Part shown: positions 1 through 7,307 of the stretch, in pieces
Position numbering within the stretch: position 1 is the first letter of the stretch
How the letters are laid out: every line of letters starts with the position of its first letter
Assembly: GCA_014523495.1 (NCBI GenBank)
Contig: JAATVM010000131.1
Location: 1 to 12,588 of the forward strand
DNA length: 12,588 nt
Source of the DNA: Nitrososphaerales archaeon TH1920
GTDB taxonomy: Archaea; Thermoproteota; Nitrososphaeria; Nitrososphaerales; Nitrososphaeraceae
Direction of reading: 5' to 3'
The notes under the pieces: model-generated
Databases searched by the model: none
What the model was told of the DNA's origin: nothing
Seen by the model: the letters and a program-made list of their open reading frames with translations, nothing else
Position numbers and translations under genes: made by a program

Positions 1-77
1 GTTCCATAAACAAATGGACCAAGTAAGACTGCTGTAACCACAAAAATCACAGATCTACTTTGCATCCTTTCTTGCAT
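1..77 (-). CDS. N-terminal fragment of a secreted or membrane protein (partial)
   Basis: An ATG at 75-77 opens a minus-strand frame that stays open to the left edge and runs off the window. It reads MQERMQSRS followed by the hydrophobic stretch VIFVVTAVLLGPFVYG. A basic start followed by a hydrophobic run of about 15 residues is typical of a signal peptide or first membrane helix. A second in-frame ATG lies at 63-65, just after AGAAAGG, and may be the true start. The mature protein is outside the window, so no function can be assigned. Only about 25 codons are visible, so the call rests on composition and on the gene orientation shared with the next two genes. Confidence 0.5.
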   Translation of the reverse strand, partial: MQERMQSRSVIFVVTAVLLGPFVYG

Positions 78-208
78 AGCTCATCAATCTATTAAAGTTT
101 GTTTGCTGTGATAGCTCAATTTGCTTATTATTAGTTCTATCCACTCTTGATTAAGATTAAGATTATTCGGATCGGCCCTTATCGGTATTTCACTACTGCT
201 TGAATTAT

Positions 209-508
209 TTATTTTACTGATTGTAGATTCAAAGGTGTAATGGGGCCATGTGTTTTAGCATGTTCCTTGCAGAACCGTTCAAGTGTTGTGTAGCAGTTAC
301 CACGGGAGATACCAACAAAGGCCACACTACCACCGCATATGTTGCAGGTCTTCTTTGTCAATCTTAAGTAATGTCCTTTCGCACCTGCCACATACCTGTG
401 ATTTTCATCTTCAAAAACAGTGGGGGGTCTTTCATACTCATCTACAGGAATTAGGATGCCAATTGGTCTTTTCTTTATTCTTGGGATTCTGTTATTATTA
501 TTTAACAT
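209..508 (-). CDS. Small Cys/His-rich protein, probable zinc binder, function unknown
   Basis: This 99-residue protein starts at ATG 506-508. It has a basic N-terminus (RIPRIKKRP) and a C-terminal half with possible metal ligands: C55 and C58 as a CxxC pair (CNICGG), C72, C80, and H83 and H87 in FCKEHAKTH. A CxxC followed about 20 residues later by CxxH is compatible with one zinc site, but I do not recognise a named family. No signal peptide or membrane segment is visible, so a cytoplasmic nucleic-acid or protein-binding role is only a guess. It lies on the same strand as its two neighbours with gaps of about 130 bp, so it is probably a single transcription unit. Confidence 0.65.
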   Translation of the reverse strand: MLNNNNRIPRIKKRPIGILIPVDEYERPPTVFEDENHRYVAGAKGHYLRLTKKTCNICGGSVAFVGISRGNCYTTLERFCKEHAKTHGPITPLNLQSVK

Positions 509-637
509 GTTTCGATACTGTGAAAAAAGAGCTTGTTTTATTTAACATTCTTTATTAGCACATGAGCTTATACTACCGAGAAATGTAGACATCTTGCAGC
601 TGATGTTAGACAAGGGGGAGTGATACCAGATGATAGA

Positions 638-1273
638 TCATTTTCCTATGTTTGGGAGTATCAGCTCTCTAGAGTTTAGGGTGTGTGGAAAAGAGGGGTC
701 AATAGCTAAAGCCTTATCTATCCAGACAATAGCCTCTTCATATTTACCTACTTCCCCTAATGCTCCTCCTTTGTTGTATAGAGCATCAACAAAATCAGGA
801 TCAATATCTATCGCTTTATCAAATAACATAATCGCTTCTTGGAATCTACCAAGATTAGCAAGTGCAACTCCTTTGTTGTTTAAAACGTATACATCTTTAG
901 GATCAATCTTTAAGGCCTTATCATACCAAGTAATTGCTTCTTCATGTCTGCCCAGCTTATTAAATACCAACCCTTTACTGTTTAAAGCGTCAACATGTAT
1001 AGGATCAATCGTTAGGACTTTGTCATACCATATGACGGCTTCTTCATATTTTGACATATTAAATAAGGTGTTACCTTTCTCAATTAATTCAGAAAGGGTG
1101 GTAGTGTTTATAGATTGTGAAACAATTGCCTCAACATATTCAATTTGATGACTACTGTCAACACTGCTTACAAATATGGGAATCAAAAACATCGTTCCTA
1201 TTAGCAAAGAACAAATAAAACTGTCTTTTTTCAGCGTAAAAGATTTAGGAATTGATCCGAGATTTTCTCTCAT
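638..1273 (-). CDS. Membrane-anchored or secreted TPR-repeat protein
   Basis: This 211-residue protein starts at ATG 1271-1273. Residues 1-16 are basic (RENLGSIPKSFTLKK) and about 17-37 form a hydrophobic segment (FICSLLIGTMFLIPIFVSS), an uncleaved anchor or signal peptide that would place the rest outside the membrane. Four tandem 34-residue tetratricopeptide repeats follow at about 60-93, 94-127, 128-161 and 162-195. Each has the G-x-x-x-x-x-x-G-x-x-E-E-A-I-x-x-x-D-K-A-L-x-I-D-P pattern. The last 16 residues match helix A of a fifth repeat and then stop, forming a probable capping helix. TPR arrays bind other proteins; the partner here is unknown. Such proteins are common in soil Thaumarchaeota. 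The plus-strand open frame opposite it is a shadow. Confidence 0.85.
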   Translation of the reverse strand: MRENLGSIPKSFTLKKDSFICSLLIGTMFLIPIFVSSVDSSHQIEYVEAIVSQSINTTTLSELIEKGNTLFNMSKYEEAVIWYDKVLTIDPIHVDALNSKGLVFNKLGRHEEAITWYDKALKIDPKDVYVLNNKGVALANLGRFQEAIMLFDKAIDIDPDFVDALYNKGGALGEVGKYEEAIVWIDKALAIDPSFPHTLNSRELILPNIGK

Positions 1274-1474
1274 TTGTTATATGCTTCAAGTTACATGGTT
1301 ATAGATAAATTATTTTCGCAACCAATCAAATTAAAATGACAAAGATAAACCTGCTCATCTAAATTTCCACTTAGGAATGTGCTACCAATAGCATACTTTT
1401 CTATAGTATTTTTTCAGTAAAATAGGTAGGACGAACCATTAATTATAATTTTATAGTAAACATTTACCAAGAAG

Positions 1475-1483
1475 ATATAAATT
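1475..1483 (+). promoter_or_regulatory. TATA box of the 46-aa zinc-ribbon gene
   Basis: The sequence ATATAAATT is centred 24 nt before the ATG at 1503. Archaeal TATA boxes sit about 25-27 nt before the transcription start, so this predicts a leaderless mRNA starting at or next to the ATG. It is also the main reason to believe that the tiny ORF is a gene. Confidence 0.5.
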
Positions 1484-1502
1484 GCCAATTTTGAATTAAT
1501 GC

Positions 1503-1643
1503 ATGGAACCTGTAACTGAAACATATTGTCACCAATGCGGGCAAAAAACACAGTCACTGAATCTTTTTCTCGATAGATTGACCTGCGATAAGTGTTATGA
1601 AGAGCTGGTCTATTCTATTCAAATCCCCAGTAGTCTCAGCTAA
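1503..1643 (+). CDS. 46-aa zinc-ribbon microprotein
   Basis: ATG at 1503 to TAA at 1641-1643 encodes 46 residues. Two knuckles, C9-x-x-C12-G (YCHQCGQ) and C28-x-x-C31 (LTCDKC), are separated by 15 residues, which is the layout of a rubredoxin-like zinc ribbon. There is almost nothing outside the ribbon: eight residues before it and about fifteen after. Thaumarchaeota carry many small zinc-ribbon proteins of unknown role, often thought to bind nucleic acid or to be subunits of larger complexes. The gene stands alone between the divergent TPR gene and the stretch before orc1, with its own TATA box about 24 nt upstream. Function is unknown; a chance ORF is unlikely given two spaced CxxC pairs. 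Confidence 0.6.
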   Translation: MEPVTETYCHQCGQKTQSLNLFLDRLTCDKCYEELVYSIQIPSSLS

Positions 1644-1697
1644 GATCTATTCAATATTAAAAGACGAATAATCAGACGTAGATTCTTGACTCGGTGG

Positions 1698-1711
1698 ATT
1701 TGGAACCAAAT
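1698..1711. repeat. Inverted repeat ATTTGG-AA-CCAAAT
   Basis: A perfect 6-bp inverted repeat with a 2-bp centre in the gene-free region before orc1/cdc6. The size and symmetry suit a dimeric regulator or initiator half-site pair. No second copy was found nearby, which weakens an origin-box reading. Confidence 0.4.
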
Positions 1712-1787
1712 TTAGCAGATTTTAACTTGCGTTAGAGTGGTTAGGTTTATTTCATATCCGTATTTTCACGTCCATAAACGTAACAAT

Positions 1788-1803
1788 CTGAGGAACTCAG
1801 TTC
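1788..1803. repeat. Two interlocking inverted repeats (CTGAGGAACTCAG / GAACTCAGTTC)
   Basis: CTGAG-GAA-CTCAG (1788-1800) shares its right half with GAACT-C-AGTTC (1793-1803), so one short segment can pair in two ways. It lies about 240 bp before orc1/cdc6. It could be a protein-binding site; no function can be read from sequence. Confidence 0.4.
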
Positions 1804-2000
1804 ACTTAAACTACATTAGACTAAGTATGAGAATTTCTACAACTACAGAAATAGTGAATTAACTGTATTACTAAAATTATTTGTTGCAACATTTGACTCA
1901 GTATTTGGTAAATTTTGAATCGAAAAACATATTTTAATCAAGTCTAGGCATGTAAAAGACAATTGATTTTGAAAAAAGCACAAAATGGTAATTAATTAAT

Positions 2001-2010
2001 AAATATATTA
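2001..2010 (+). promoter_or_regulatory. Probable TATA box of orc1/cdc6
   Basis: AAATATATTA is centred about 32 nt before the TTG start at 2038. That spacing predicts a transcript with almost no leader, consistent with the absence of a Shine-Dalgarno sequence there. The surrounding tract is so AT-rich that the exact box is uncertain. Confidence 0.4.
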
Positions 2011-2037
2011 TGATCATGCTATCAATCTATTTGAGAA

Positions 2038-3195
2038 TTGTCAGAAAGTAAGATATTCCTTGATAGGTCCAAATTATCATCAAGATACATACCCAATGAG
2101 CTTTATCATAGGGAAAAAGAGATGTCATTGCTTCAAACAATGTTTAAAGACTCATACATCAAACCGGATGAATTCATCTTTTCTACCCCCCAGATAGTAG
2201 GAAGATCAGGAATTGGAAAGACATCTACAATATTAAAATTTTCAAACATATTGGAGAAAGAATTTAAGAAATCAGGATTAACACTCAAAGTTGCTTATAT
2301 AAATTTAAAACTCCAGGGTGGCAATAAATACGCAGTTTATAGATTCCTTTTGGAAAAGATAGCACCAGAACTTCCATCACAAGGACTTAGCGCTGAAGAG
2401 ATGTTAAGATATCTCCTTTCATATTTGTATGAAAACAAATTATATACTCTGATTATTTTGGATGAAATTGAGTTCTTGTTAAAATCAAACAAAGACAGTG
2501 GCATAATATATGATTTTACACGCCTTAATGAATTTGATTTATCTAGACACTGTAATGTTATAGGCGTCATATTCATAGCAAGAAGCACCGATTTTCATGA
2601 TAAAATTGACAGCTCAGAATTAAGTACATTAGGAAGGTTGCCAATAGGATTCCTGCCATATTCTATAGAACAAATAAGCGATATTCTAGTTACAAGATCT
2701 TCAGAGTCATTCAATCCTAATGTTGTTGGTACTGATATAATCGATGAGGTATCACTCATAACAACATCATCACAAATAGGAGGGGATGTTCGATATGCTT
2801 TGGACCTACTTTTATATGCAGGCAATCTTGCAGAAGCGAGCGGAAGTGATCGGATCACACTAGACCAAATTCGTAAAGTACATGGATATAATCAACCATC
2901 GATTACAGTTGAGGATTTAACAGAACTTCCAAAGAACCATCTACTTACACTGATGGCCATAGTAAAAGTACAGAATAGAAGAAAAAAGCAATACATTGAA
3001 CTAAAGGAAATTCGTATCTTTGCACTAGAATTGGCAGATGAACATAAGATAAAGAAATTTGAATTTGAAGATTACATGAACGATCTTCTTGATAGAAAAA
3101 TAATCGAAATGAAATCATTAAAGGAAATCGGAATGAACATTACATCATTAGTTGAATTAGAACCTTTATTAGAACAACAAATAAATAAAAAATAA
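2038..3195 (+). CDS. cdc6: Orc1/Cdc6 replication initiator AAA+ ATPase
   Basis: This 385-residue initiator protein binds origin DNA and loads the MCM helicase. The AAA+ domain shows Walker A GRSGIGKT (55-62), Walker B LIILDEIE (138-145), a sensor-1 strand at VIFIARS (177-183) with the usual Asn replaced, and sensor 2 GGDVRYAL (248-255) with its arginine. The C-terminal third (about 295-385) is rich in Lys/Glu helices and fits the winged-helix DNA-binding domain. Length matches the family (about 380-420). The start is TTG at 2038: an in-frame TGA at 2032-2034 excludes a longer protein, and the next in-frame ATG (residue 29) would trim the N-terminal segment. The stop is directly followed by the ATG of a small wHTH gene. 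The preceding 394 bp is gene-free, as expected beside an origin. Confidence 0.93.
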   Translation: MSESKIFLDRSKLSSRYIPNELYHREKEMSLLQTMFKDSYIKPDEFIFSTPQIVGRSGIGKTSTILKFSNILEKEFKKSGLTLKVAYINLKLQGGNKYAVYRFLLEKIAPELPSQGLSAEEMLRYLLSYLYENKLYTLIILDEIEFLLKSNKDSGIIYDFTRLNEFDLSRHCNVIGVIFIARSTDFHDKIDSSELSTLGRLPIGFLPYSIEQISDILVTRSSESFNPNVVGTDIIDEVSLITTSSQIGGDVRYALDLLLYAGNLAEASGSDRITLDQIRKVHGYNQPSITVEDLTELPKNHLLTLMAIVKVQNRRKKQYIELKEIRIFALELADEHKIKKFEFEDYMNDLLDRKIIEMKSLKEIGMNITSLVELEPLLEQQINKK

Positions 3196-3486
3196 ATGGA
3201 TTTTGATAGTAAGACCATTATTGAAAACGGTATTGGAACGATAGGCAAAATAAAGATAATCAAAGCATTAGCTGAAGAAAATAAAATGGTAACTATTTAT
3301 GTTCTTCATAAAAGAACAGGATTAAAAAGAGAAGACATCAAACGAAATCTAAAAGATCTACTCAGTATTAATTGGATCAAGGAGAAACGCATGGCAAATA
3401 CAATGTATCATCTTAACAGAGATAATGAATATGTGAATGCCATCCTTAGTTTTTTTGCTAATGTAGGTTATATCGGACAATCTTGA
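3196..3486 (+). CDS. Small winged-helix DNA-binding protein, co-transcribed with orc1/cdc6
   Basis: This 96-residue protein has its ATG immediately after the orc1/cdc6 stop codon (TAA-ATG, no gap), so the two are almost certainly one operon with coupled translation. Residues about 15-75 have the pattern of a winged helix: helix 1 KIKIIKALAEENK, helix 2 TIYVLHKRTG, recognition helix KREDIKRNLKDLLSINW, then a basic wing (IKEKRMANTMYHL). No enzyme or ligand-binding domain is present. It resembles archaeal ArsR/MarR-like one-domain regulators. It may autoregulate the operon or take part in origin binding; the context suggests this but the sequence does not prove it. Confidence 0.75.
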   Translation: MDFDSKTIIENGIGTIGKIKIIKALAEENKMVTIYVLHKRTGLKREDIKRNLKDLLSINWIKEKRMANTMYHLNRDNEYVNAILSFFANVGYIGQS

Positions 3487-3611
3487 CATTTAGTTTTTAG
3501 TCATGTAAGAAACATCGTATTTTCAGTGTTGATATTTTAATCGTTCGTTAATTTCCTTAAATTCCAAAATAATCTGAAAACGATTAAAAAGGTGAGAATA
3601 CAAAGTCTAAT

Positions 3612-5234
3612 GTGCGGTATAAATATATTAAACCCAGTAGCAAATTTCCAAAATTCATTTTTATTACTGGCGGAGTAATGTCAGGTCTTGGAAAAGGAAT
3701 AGTTGCTTCTTCGGTTGCAAAATTATTACAGCTAACAGGGTTAAGGGTGACCTGTACGAAAATTGATCCCTATGTGAATTACGATGCAGGAACAATGAAC
3801 CCTACCGCACATGGAGAAGTCTTTGTTACCGATGATGGAGGAGAGTGCGATATGGATATGGGAAATTATGAGAGATTTCTTAATACCCCCATGACAAAAT
3901 GGCATAATATTACTACTGGAAGGATATATTCTGACGTTATAAAGGCCGAGAGAGAAGGAAGATATCTCGGTCAGTGTGTCCAGATAATTCCCCATGTAAC
4001 TGATGTAATAAAAAATAGTTTGAAGAAGCTGGCTAAAAGCTATGATGTTTTAGTTGTTGAATGTGGTGGCACGGTAGGTGATATAGAGAGTCTGCCATTT
4101 CTAGAATCATTCAGACAAATGGAATTAGAAGAAGGTGATACAGAAACTTTATTCATACATGTAACCTTAGCACCGATTTTGGACGTGGTGGGTGAACAAA
4201 AAACTAAACCTACACAACATAGTGTTCAAGAACTACGAAGGATTGGAATTCATCCCTACATCCTGGCAGTCAGATGTCAAAAACCATTGAATAAAGAGGC
4301 AAGACACAAAATTTCAATGTTTGCCAGCGTTAGAGAGCAGTGTGTTATTTCATGTCATGATTGTTTTTCAATTTATGATGTTCCAGAAATATTAAAGGAT
4401 CAAGGAATAATTGACGTAATCTCAGACAAGCTTGATCTGAAAAACCGTAACATAAAATGGATGGAATGGAAAAAAGTAACAAATTCGTTCTTTAATGTTT
4501 CAGGAAACGTCAACATAGGAATTGTTGGCAAATATGTAAATTTACCAGATAGTTACGTAAGCGTATATCAGGCATTGTTACATTCATCTGCAAAATTGGG
4601 CAAGAAATTAAATGTTGAATGGATAGATTCTGAAAAATTTGAAAATGGCAATAAAGATGACATCAAAATATTAGGCCAGTTTGATGGAATACTTGTACCA
4701 GGCGGATTTGGCGCTAGAGGAAGCGAAGGAATAATGAATTCAATTAACTATGCAAGAATGAAAAATATACCATTTTTGGGAATCTGTTTTGGATTTCAAT
4801 TATCGTTAATTGAATATGCAAGAAATCAGTGCGGCATAAGTAATGCTAGTTCCCAAGAATTTAATCCTAATGATAACAGTTCATTGGTCAAATTCATGCC
4901 AGAACAGGAACATGCTCAGAACCTCGGTGGTTCAATGAGATTAGGGAAACACGATATAACAATTGTACCCAAGACATTGGCCAACAAGATATACCAAAAC
5001 AAAAAAATTCAGAGAAGGCATAGGCATAGATATGAATTTAATCAGCAATACAGACAAACTATAGAAGAAAAAGGCATGATATTATCAGGCCATTCCGATA
5101 GGGGAAGAAGAATAGAAATTCTTGAAATTCCATCGAACAAGTTCTTTCTTGCTGTTCAGTATCATTCGGAATTTAGCAGTATACCAGGTAGGCCGGAAGA
5201 AGCTTTCAAAGCCTTCATATCATCCTGCGTCTAG
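3612..5234 (+). CDS. pyrG: CTP synthase
   Basis: Makes CTP from UTP, ATP and glutamine, the last step of pyrimidine nucleotide synthesis. The 540-residue protein has the two expected domains. The N-terminal synthetase domain begins ITGGVMSGLGKGI (P-loop about 18-30), with KIDPYVNYDAGTMNP and HGEVFVTDDGGECDMDMGNYERF following. The C-terminal glutaminase domain shows PGGFGARG (about 363-370), the nucleophile C392 in FLGICFGFQL, RRHRHRYEFN (about 468-476) and the catalytic H518 and E520 in YHSEF. Length is typical (533-550). The start is GTG at 3612; an in-frame TAA at 3585-3587 limits extension and no ATG lies before the conserved ITGGV. GGTGAG at 3591-3596 is a possible distant Shine-Dalgarno sequence. 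The stop lies one base from that of the convergent NAD-kinase-like gene. Confidence 0.97.
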   Translation: MRYKYIKPSSKFPKFIFITGGVMSGLGKGIVASSVAKLLQLTGLRVTCTKIDPYVNYDAGTMNPTAHGEVFVTDDGGECDMDMGNYERFLNTPMTKWHNITTGRIYSDVIKAEREGRYLGQCVQIIPHVTDVIKNSLKKLAKSYDVLVVECGGTVGDIESLPFLESFRQMELEEGDTETLFIHVTLAPILDVVGEQKTKPTQHSVQELRRIGIHPYILAVRCQKPLNKEARHKISMFASVREQCVISCHDCFSIYDVPEILKDQGIIDVISDKLDLKNRNIKWMEWKKVTNSFFNVSGNVNIGIVGKYVNLPDSYVSVYQALLHSSAKLGKKLNVEWIDSEKFENGNKDDIKILGQFDGILVPGGFGARGSEGIMNSINYARMKNIPFLGICFGFQLSLIEYARNQCGISNASSQEFNPNDNSSLVKFMPEQEHAQNLGGSMRLGKHDITIVPKTLANKIYQNKKIQRRHRHRYEFNQQYRQTIEEKGMILSGHSDRGRRIEILEIPSNKFFLAVQYHSEFSSIPGRPEEAFKAFISSCV

Positions 5235-5235
5235 G

Positions 5236-6243
5236 TTAGAGTTTTAGGTTTAACTCATAGGTTTTTTGTCTGGCATCACGTAAAGAGGTCTTTTTCCTAA
5301 CATATCCACGTTGGATAAGATGACTCAATGACAATCTTATAGTCCGCTCTGGAAGCATAGTTCTCTTGCTCAGATCTTTCTGACTTAATTCACCTTCATA
5401 TTCAAGTGTTTTTAAAATCAATTTAGCACTTGGTGGCATATCAAGTAAATCTTCTGCCAATTTTACCTTTTTAGCGATAATATCCATGGGAGAAGCCTTA
5501 ATTAGCCTCACAAATTTTGCTGGGAACTCATGTTTTTCACATACTATGTTTTTTCTCACAGCTACCCTTTTTCCTCCATCCAGGATTACTTCGCACAAGT
5601 ACCTACAGAGTATATCTTCAATTTCCAATTTATCAGTATTAGGCACGATTAATGGTCTACGAGTATTGTCCATAGAATTTACCGAAACAATGACAAAGAC
5701 CTGTGACCGTTGTAATACCATTGGTCCTCCTGCTGACATACCATAAGCTGTGGATCCGATGGGTGTCGAAATGATAACTCCATCGCTGTTATCATGCCAG
5801 AGATTGTTTCCATTAATTTTCAATATGTATTCCATCAGAGTTGCACTTTTTCTTGGGAACAGTGAAATATCATTTAAAACTGGTTCAACTTCTTTACCAT
5901 CAACATTAACTGAAAGCCGGCATACATTATCTATTTCGTAATCGCCTTTTTTTATCCTGTGTATAGATTTTTTTAAATCGCTGACATCAATTTGGCCCAA
6001 AAATCCAGTTGAATCAGATTCGGATATCCCCAATACCGGGACAGAGAAATCTTGAACATAATGCGAATAGTCAAGTATTGCTCGATCTCCACCAGCAGTA
6101 ATCACAATATCAACATTTGAAGTCATCATTTTATCAGATCTTTTTATTATATCTGAATCGATATTTTCATCATCCAAAATTTTCTTAATTTTGCCTATTA
6201 GACTATCGTCCCTGGAGTCTAGACTTGAGATAGCCACTTTCAT
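5236..6243 (-). CDS. NAD kinase-like protein fused to a C-terminal winged helix
   Basis: Residues 1-260 match the ATP-NAD/NADH kinase fold, which phosphorylates NAD to NADP. Recognisable are ITAGGD (48-53), LNDISLF (123-129), DGVIISTPIGSTAY (154-167) with the following SAGGP (170-174), and LDGG (221-224). Two motifs deviate: the usual GGDGT is GGDRA, keeping the Asp but losing Gly-Thr, and the usual GxNxGxLGFL is LGISESDSTGFL. Residues about 268-335 are an extra winged-helix domain: PSAKLILKTLEYEG, ELSQKDLSKRTMLPERTIRLSLSHLIQRGYV, then a basic wing. Typical bacterial and archaeal NAD kinases are about 250-300 residues and lack this domain. It may be an active kinase with regulatory DNA binding, or a nucleotide-sensing regulator. 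ATG at 6241-6243, with a TATA box about 33 nt upstream. Confidence 0.85.
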   Translation of the reverse strand: MKVAISSLDSRDDSLIGKIKKILDDENIDSDIIKRSDKMMTSNVDIVITAGGDRAILDYSHYVQDFSVPVLGISESDSTGFLGQIDVSDLKKSIHRIKKGDYEIDNVCRLSVNVDGKEVEPVLNDISLFPRKSATLMEYILKINGNNLWHDNSDGVIISTPIGSTAYGMSAGGPMVLQRSQVFVIVSVNSMDNTRRPLIVPNTDKLEIEDILCRYLCEVILDGGKRVAVRKNIVCEKHEFPAKFVRLIKASPMDIIAKKVKLAEDLLDMPPSAKLILKTLEYEGELSQKDLSKRTMLPERTIRLSLSHLIQRGYVRKKTSLRDARQKTYELNLKL

Positions 6244-6271
6244 TCTAATTATTTAAAGTCAACAGACACTC

Positions 6272-6280
6272 AAATTTAAA
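6272..6280 (-). promoter_or_regulatory. TATA box of the NAD-kinase-like gene
   Basis: TTTAAATTT on the minus strand, centred about 33 nt before the ATG at 6243, inside the 58-bp gap after the PfkB gene. It suggests that the NAD-kinase-like gene has its own promoter and a very short leader, even though PfkB is transcribed towards it. Confidence 0.45.
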
Positions 6281-6301
6281 CCTGATTTATGGCAATGTTT
6301 G

Positions 6302-7213
6302 TTAAATCTTTTCATAATTCATTATATTGTAATAATATGAAGCGTTCTCTTCTATTGCTGATCTGTGGGGTATTTTGTCAATTCCAATTTCTCTTGTTTG
6401 GAGTGCCGCAGTTAAAGCTCCCGCTGCAAAACAAAATGCCCATACAGGATCTTTTTCTTTTAGAATTGTGCACGCAAAAGATGAAACCATGATATCGCCC
6501 GAACCGGTTGAGTCGGGCGTATCAACTTTAGGTACTATTAACCAATAGTGTCTTTCATTTTCAAGAAGATGAATAGTCTGATCCTGTGTGTACATTACAT
6601 ATTCTATTTGGTACTTGGAATGAATTTTTTTCATCCCATCTATACCTTGAAGACCTTTTGTAAGACAAGAAATTTCTTGGCTATCTAGTTTTATTCCATT
6701 TACGTTATTGATGGGTAAATCCATGCTCTTTAATATTGATATTCTCCCGGTCGGATCAGCAGCTCTTGTATATCCCTGTGGGTCCAACATAATAAACTGA
6801 TTTTTTTCTCTTCTTGAAGTAAGATATTGCAATACATCTACAGATACTTCATCAAAAACGGGACTTATTATCCAGCAATTAGATTTTACTTTTTTTATTT
6901 CTTCAATATCTATAGCATTACATTTTGAATCCAAGAATAATTCGCGATCATTTTCATAATTCTTTAAAATAAATCTGGTTGTTGGAAGATCGGTTTTGTA
7001 ACACGCATTTAAAGAAATTCCATGTTTTTTAAGATATTCAAGATGTTTGGAGTCAAGATCTTTTCCAAAATGAGTAAAGAGTGTTGTATCAAAACCAAAT
7101 CTTGTTGCAGTTATACCACAATAAGATGCTGGTCCCCCTAAGCTTTGGATTGACTTGCCGTATTTAGACACAATCTCGTCTAGAACTATATTGGACAATA
7201 TGACGGCCTTCAT
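6302..7213 (-). CDS. PfkB-family carbohydrate/nucleoside kinase
   Basis: This 303-residue kinase of the ribokinase (PfkB) family transfers phosphate from ATP to a sugar, nucleoside or similar alcohol. The N-terminal signature is SLGGPASYCGITATRFG (24-40), the substrate-binding glycine pair region. LDPQG at 143-147 follows in the core, and the C-terminal signature DTPDSTGSGDIMVSSF (231-246) contains the anion hole and the catalytic base D240. Length is normal (about 290-320). Substrate cannot be read from these motifs; ribose, fructose-6-phosphate, adenosine and other nucleosides are all known for the family. ATG at 7211-7213, divergent from S26e with 94 bp between. The downstream NAD-kinase-like gene follows after 58 bp on the same strand. 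Confidence 0.9.
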   Translation of the reverse strand: MKAVILSNIVLDEIVSKYGKSIQSLGGPASYCGITATRFGFDTTLFTHFGKDLDSKHLEYLKKHGISLNACYKTDLPTTRFILKNYENDRELFLDSKCNAIDIEEIKKVKSNCWIISPVFDEVSVDVLQYLTSRREKNQFIMLDPQGYTRAADPTGRISILKSMDLPINNVNGIKLDSQEISCLTKGLQGIDGMKKIHSKYQIEYVMYTQDQTIHLLENERHYWLIVPKVDTPDSTGSGDIMVSSFACTILKEKDPVWAFCFAAGALTAALQTREIGIDKIPHRSAIEENASYYYNIMNYEKI

Positions 7214-7275
7214 CGTTGAATATCATCATTAATTCTATTGCTTTGATAAATGTTGACATGAGTAATTTCAGAAGA

Positions 7276-7285
7276 TTTAAAATAA
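7276..7285 (+). promoter_or_regulatory. TATA box of the S26e gene
   Basis: TTTAAAATAA is centred about 28 nt before the ATG at 7308, preceded by a purine-rich AGAAGA that fits the TFB recognition element. The spacing predicts a leaderless or nearly leaderless mRNA. Confidence 0.5.
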
Positions 7286-7307
7286 AGAAGAGATAGAAAT
7301 TGTTACA

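Larger units (their letters stand above)
1644..2037. other. Gene-free AT-rich region before orc1/cdc6, candidate replication origin
   Basis: This 394-bp stretch holds no ORF with coding character and no tRNA. Visible structure: ATTTGG-AA-CCAAAT at 1698-1711; CTGAG-GAA-CTCAG at 1788-1800 interlocking with GAACT-C-AGTTC at 1793-1803; the palindrome ATGATCAT at 2010-2017; and a nearly pure A/T tract at about 1987-2011 that could act as an unwinding element and also contains the orc1 TATA box. Archaeal origins usually lie next to orc1/cdc6 and contain initiator-binding inverted repeats (ORB or mini-ORB) beside an AT-rich element. I do not see a clear canonical ORB, so the origin call is inference from position plus repeats. 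Confidence 0.35.

Noticed and set aside
630..1148. 172-aa plus-strand ORF opposite the TPR gene
   Set aside because: It is the antisense shadow of the TPR repeats: its own repeated pattern (for example ALSxxxIASS) simply mirrors the repeat DNA.
638..1273. Periodic repeats of about 102 bp that might suggest a DNA repeat or CRISPR-like array
   Set aside because: The period equals 34 codons and the repeats are degenerate at DNA level; this is the coding of TPR units.
1361..1380. TTCC-ACTTA-GGAA inverted repeat as a mini origin box
   Set aside because: It is a short imperfect match lying before the microprotein gene, not in the orc1 spacer, and is not repeated.
3610..3612. ATG two bases before the chosen GTG of CTP synthase
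   Set aside because: It is in a different frame from the conserved protein; the GTG is the only start before the ITGGV motif.
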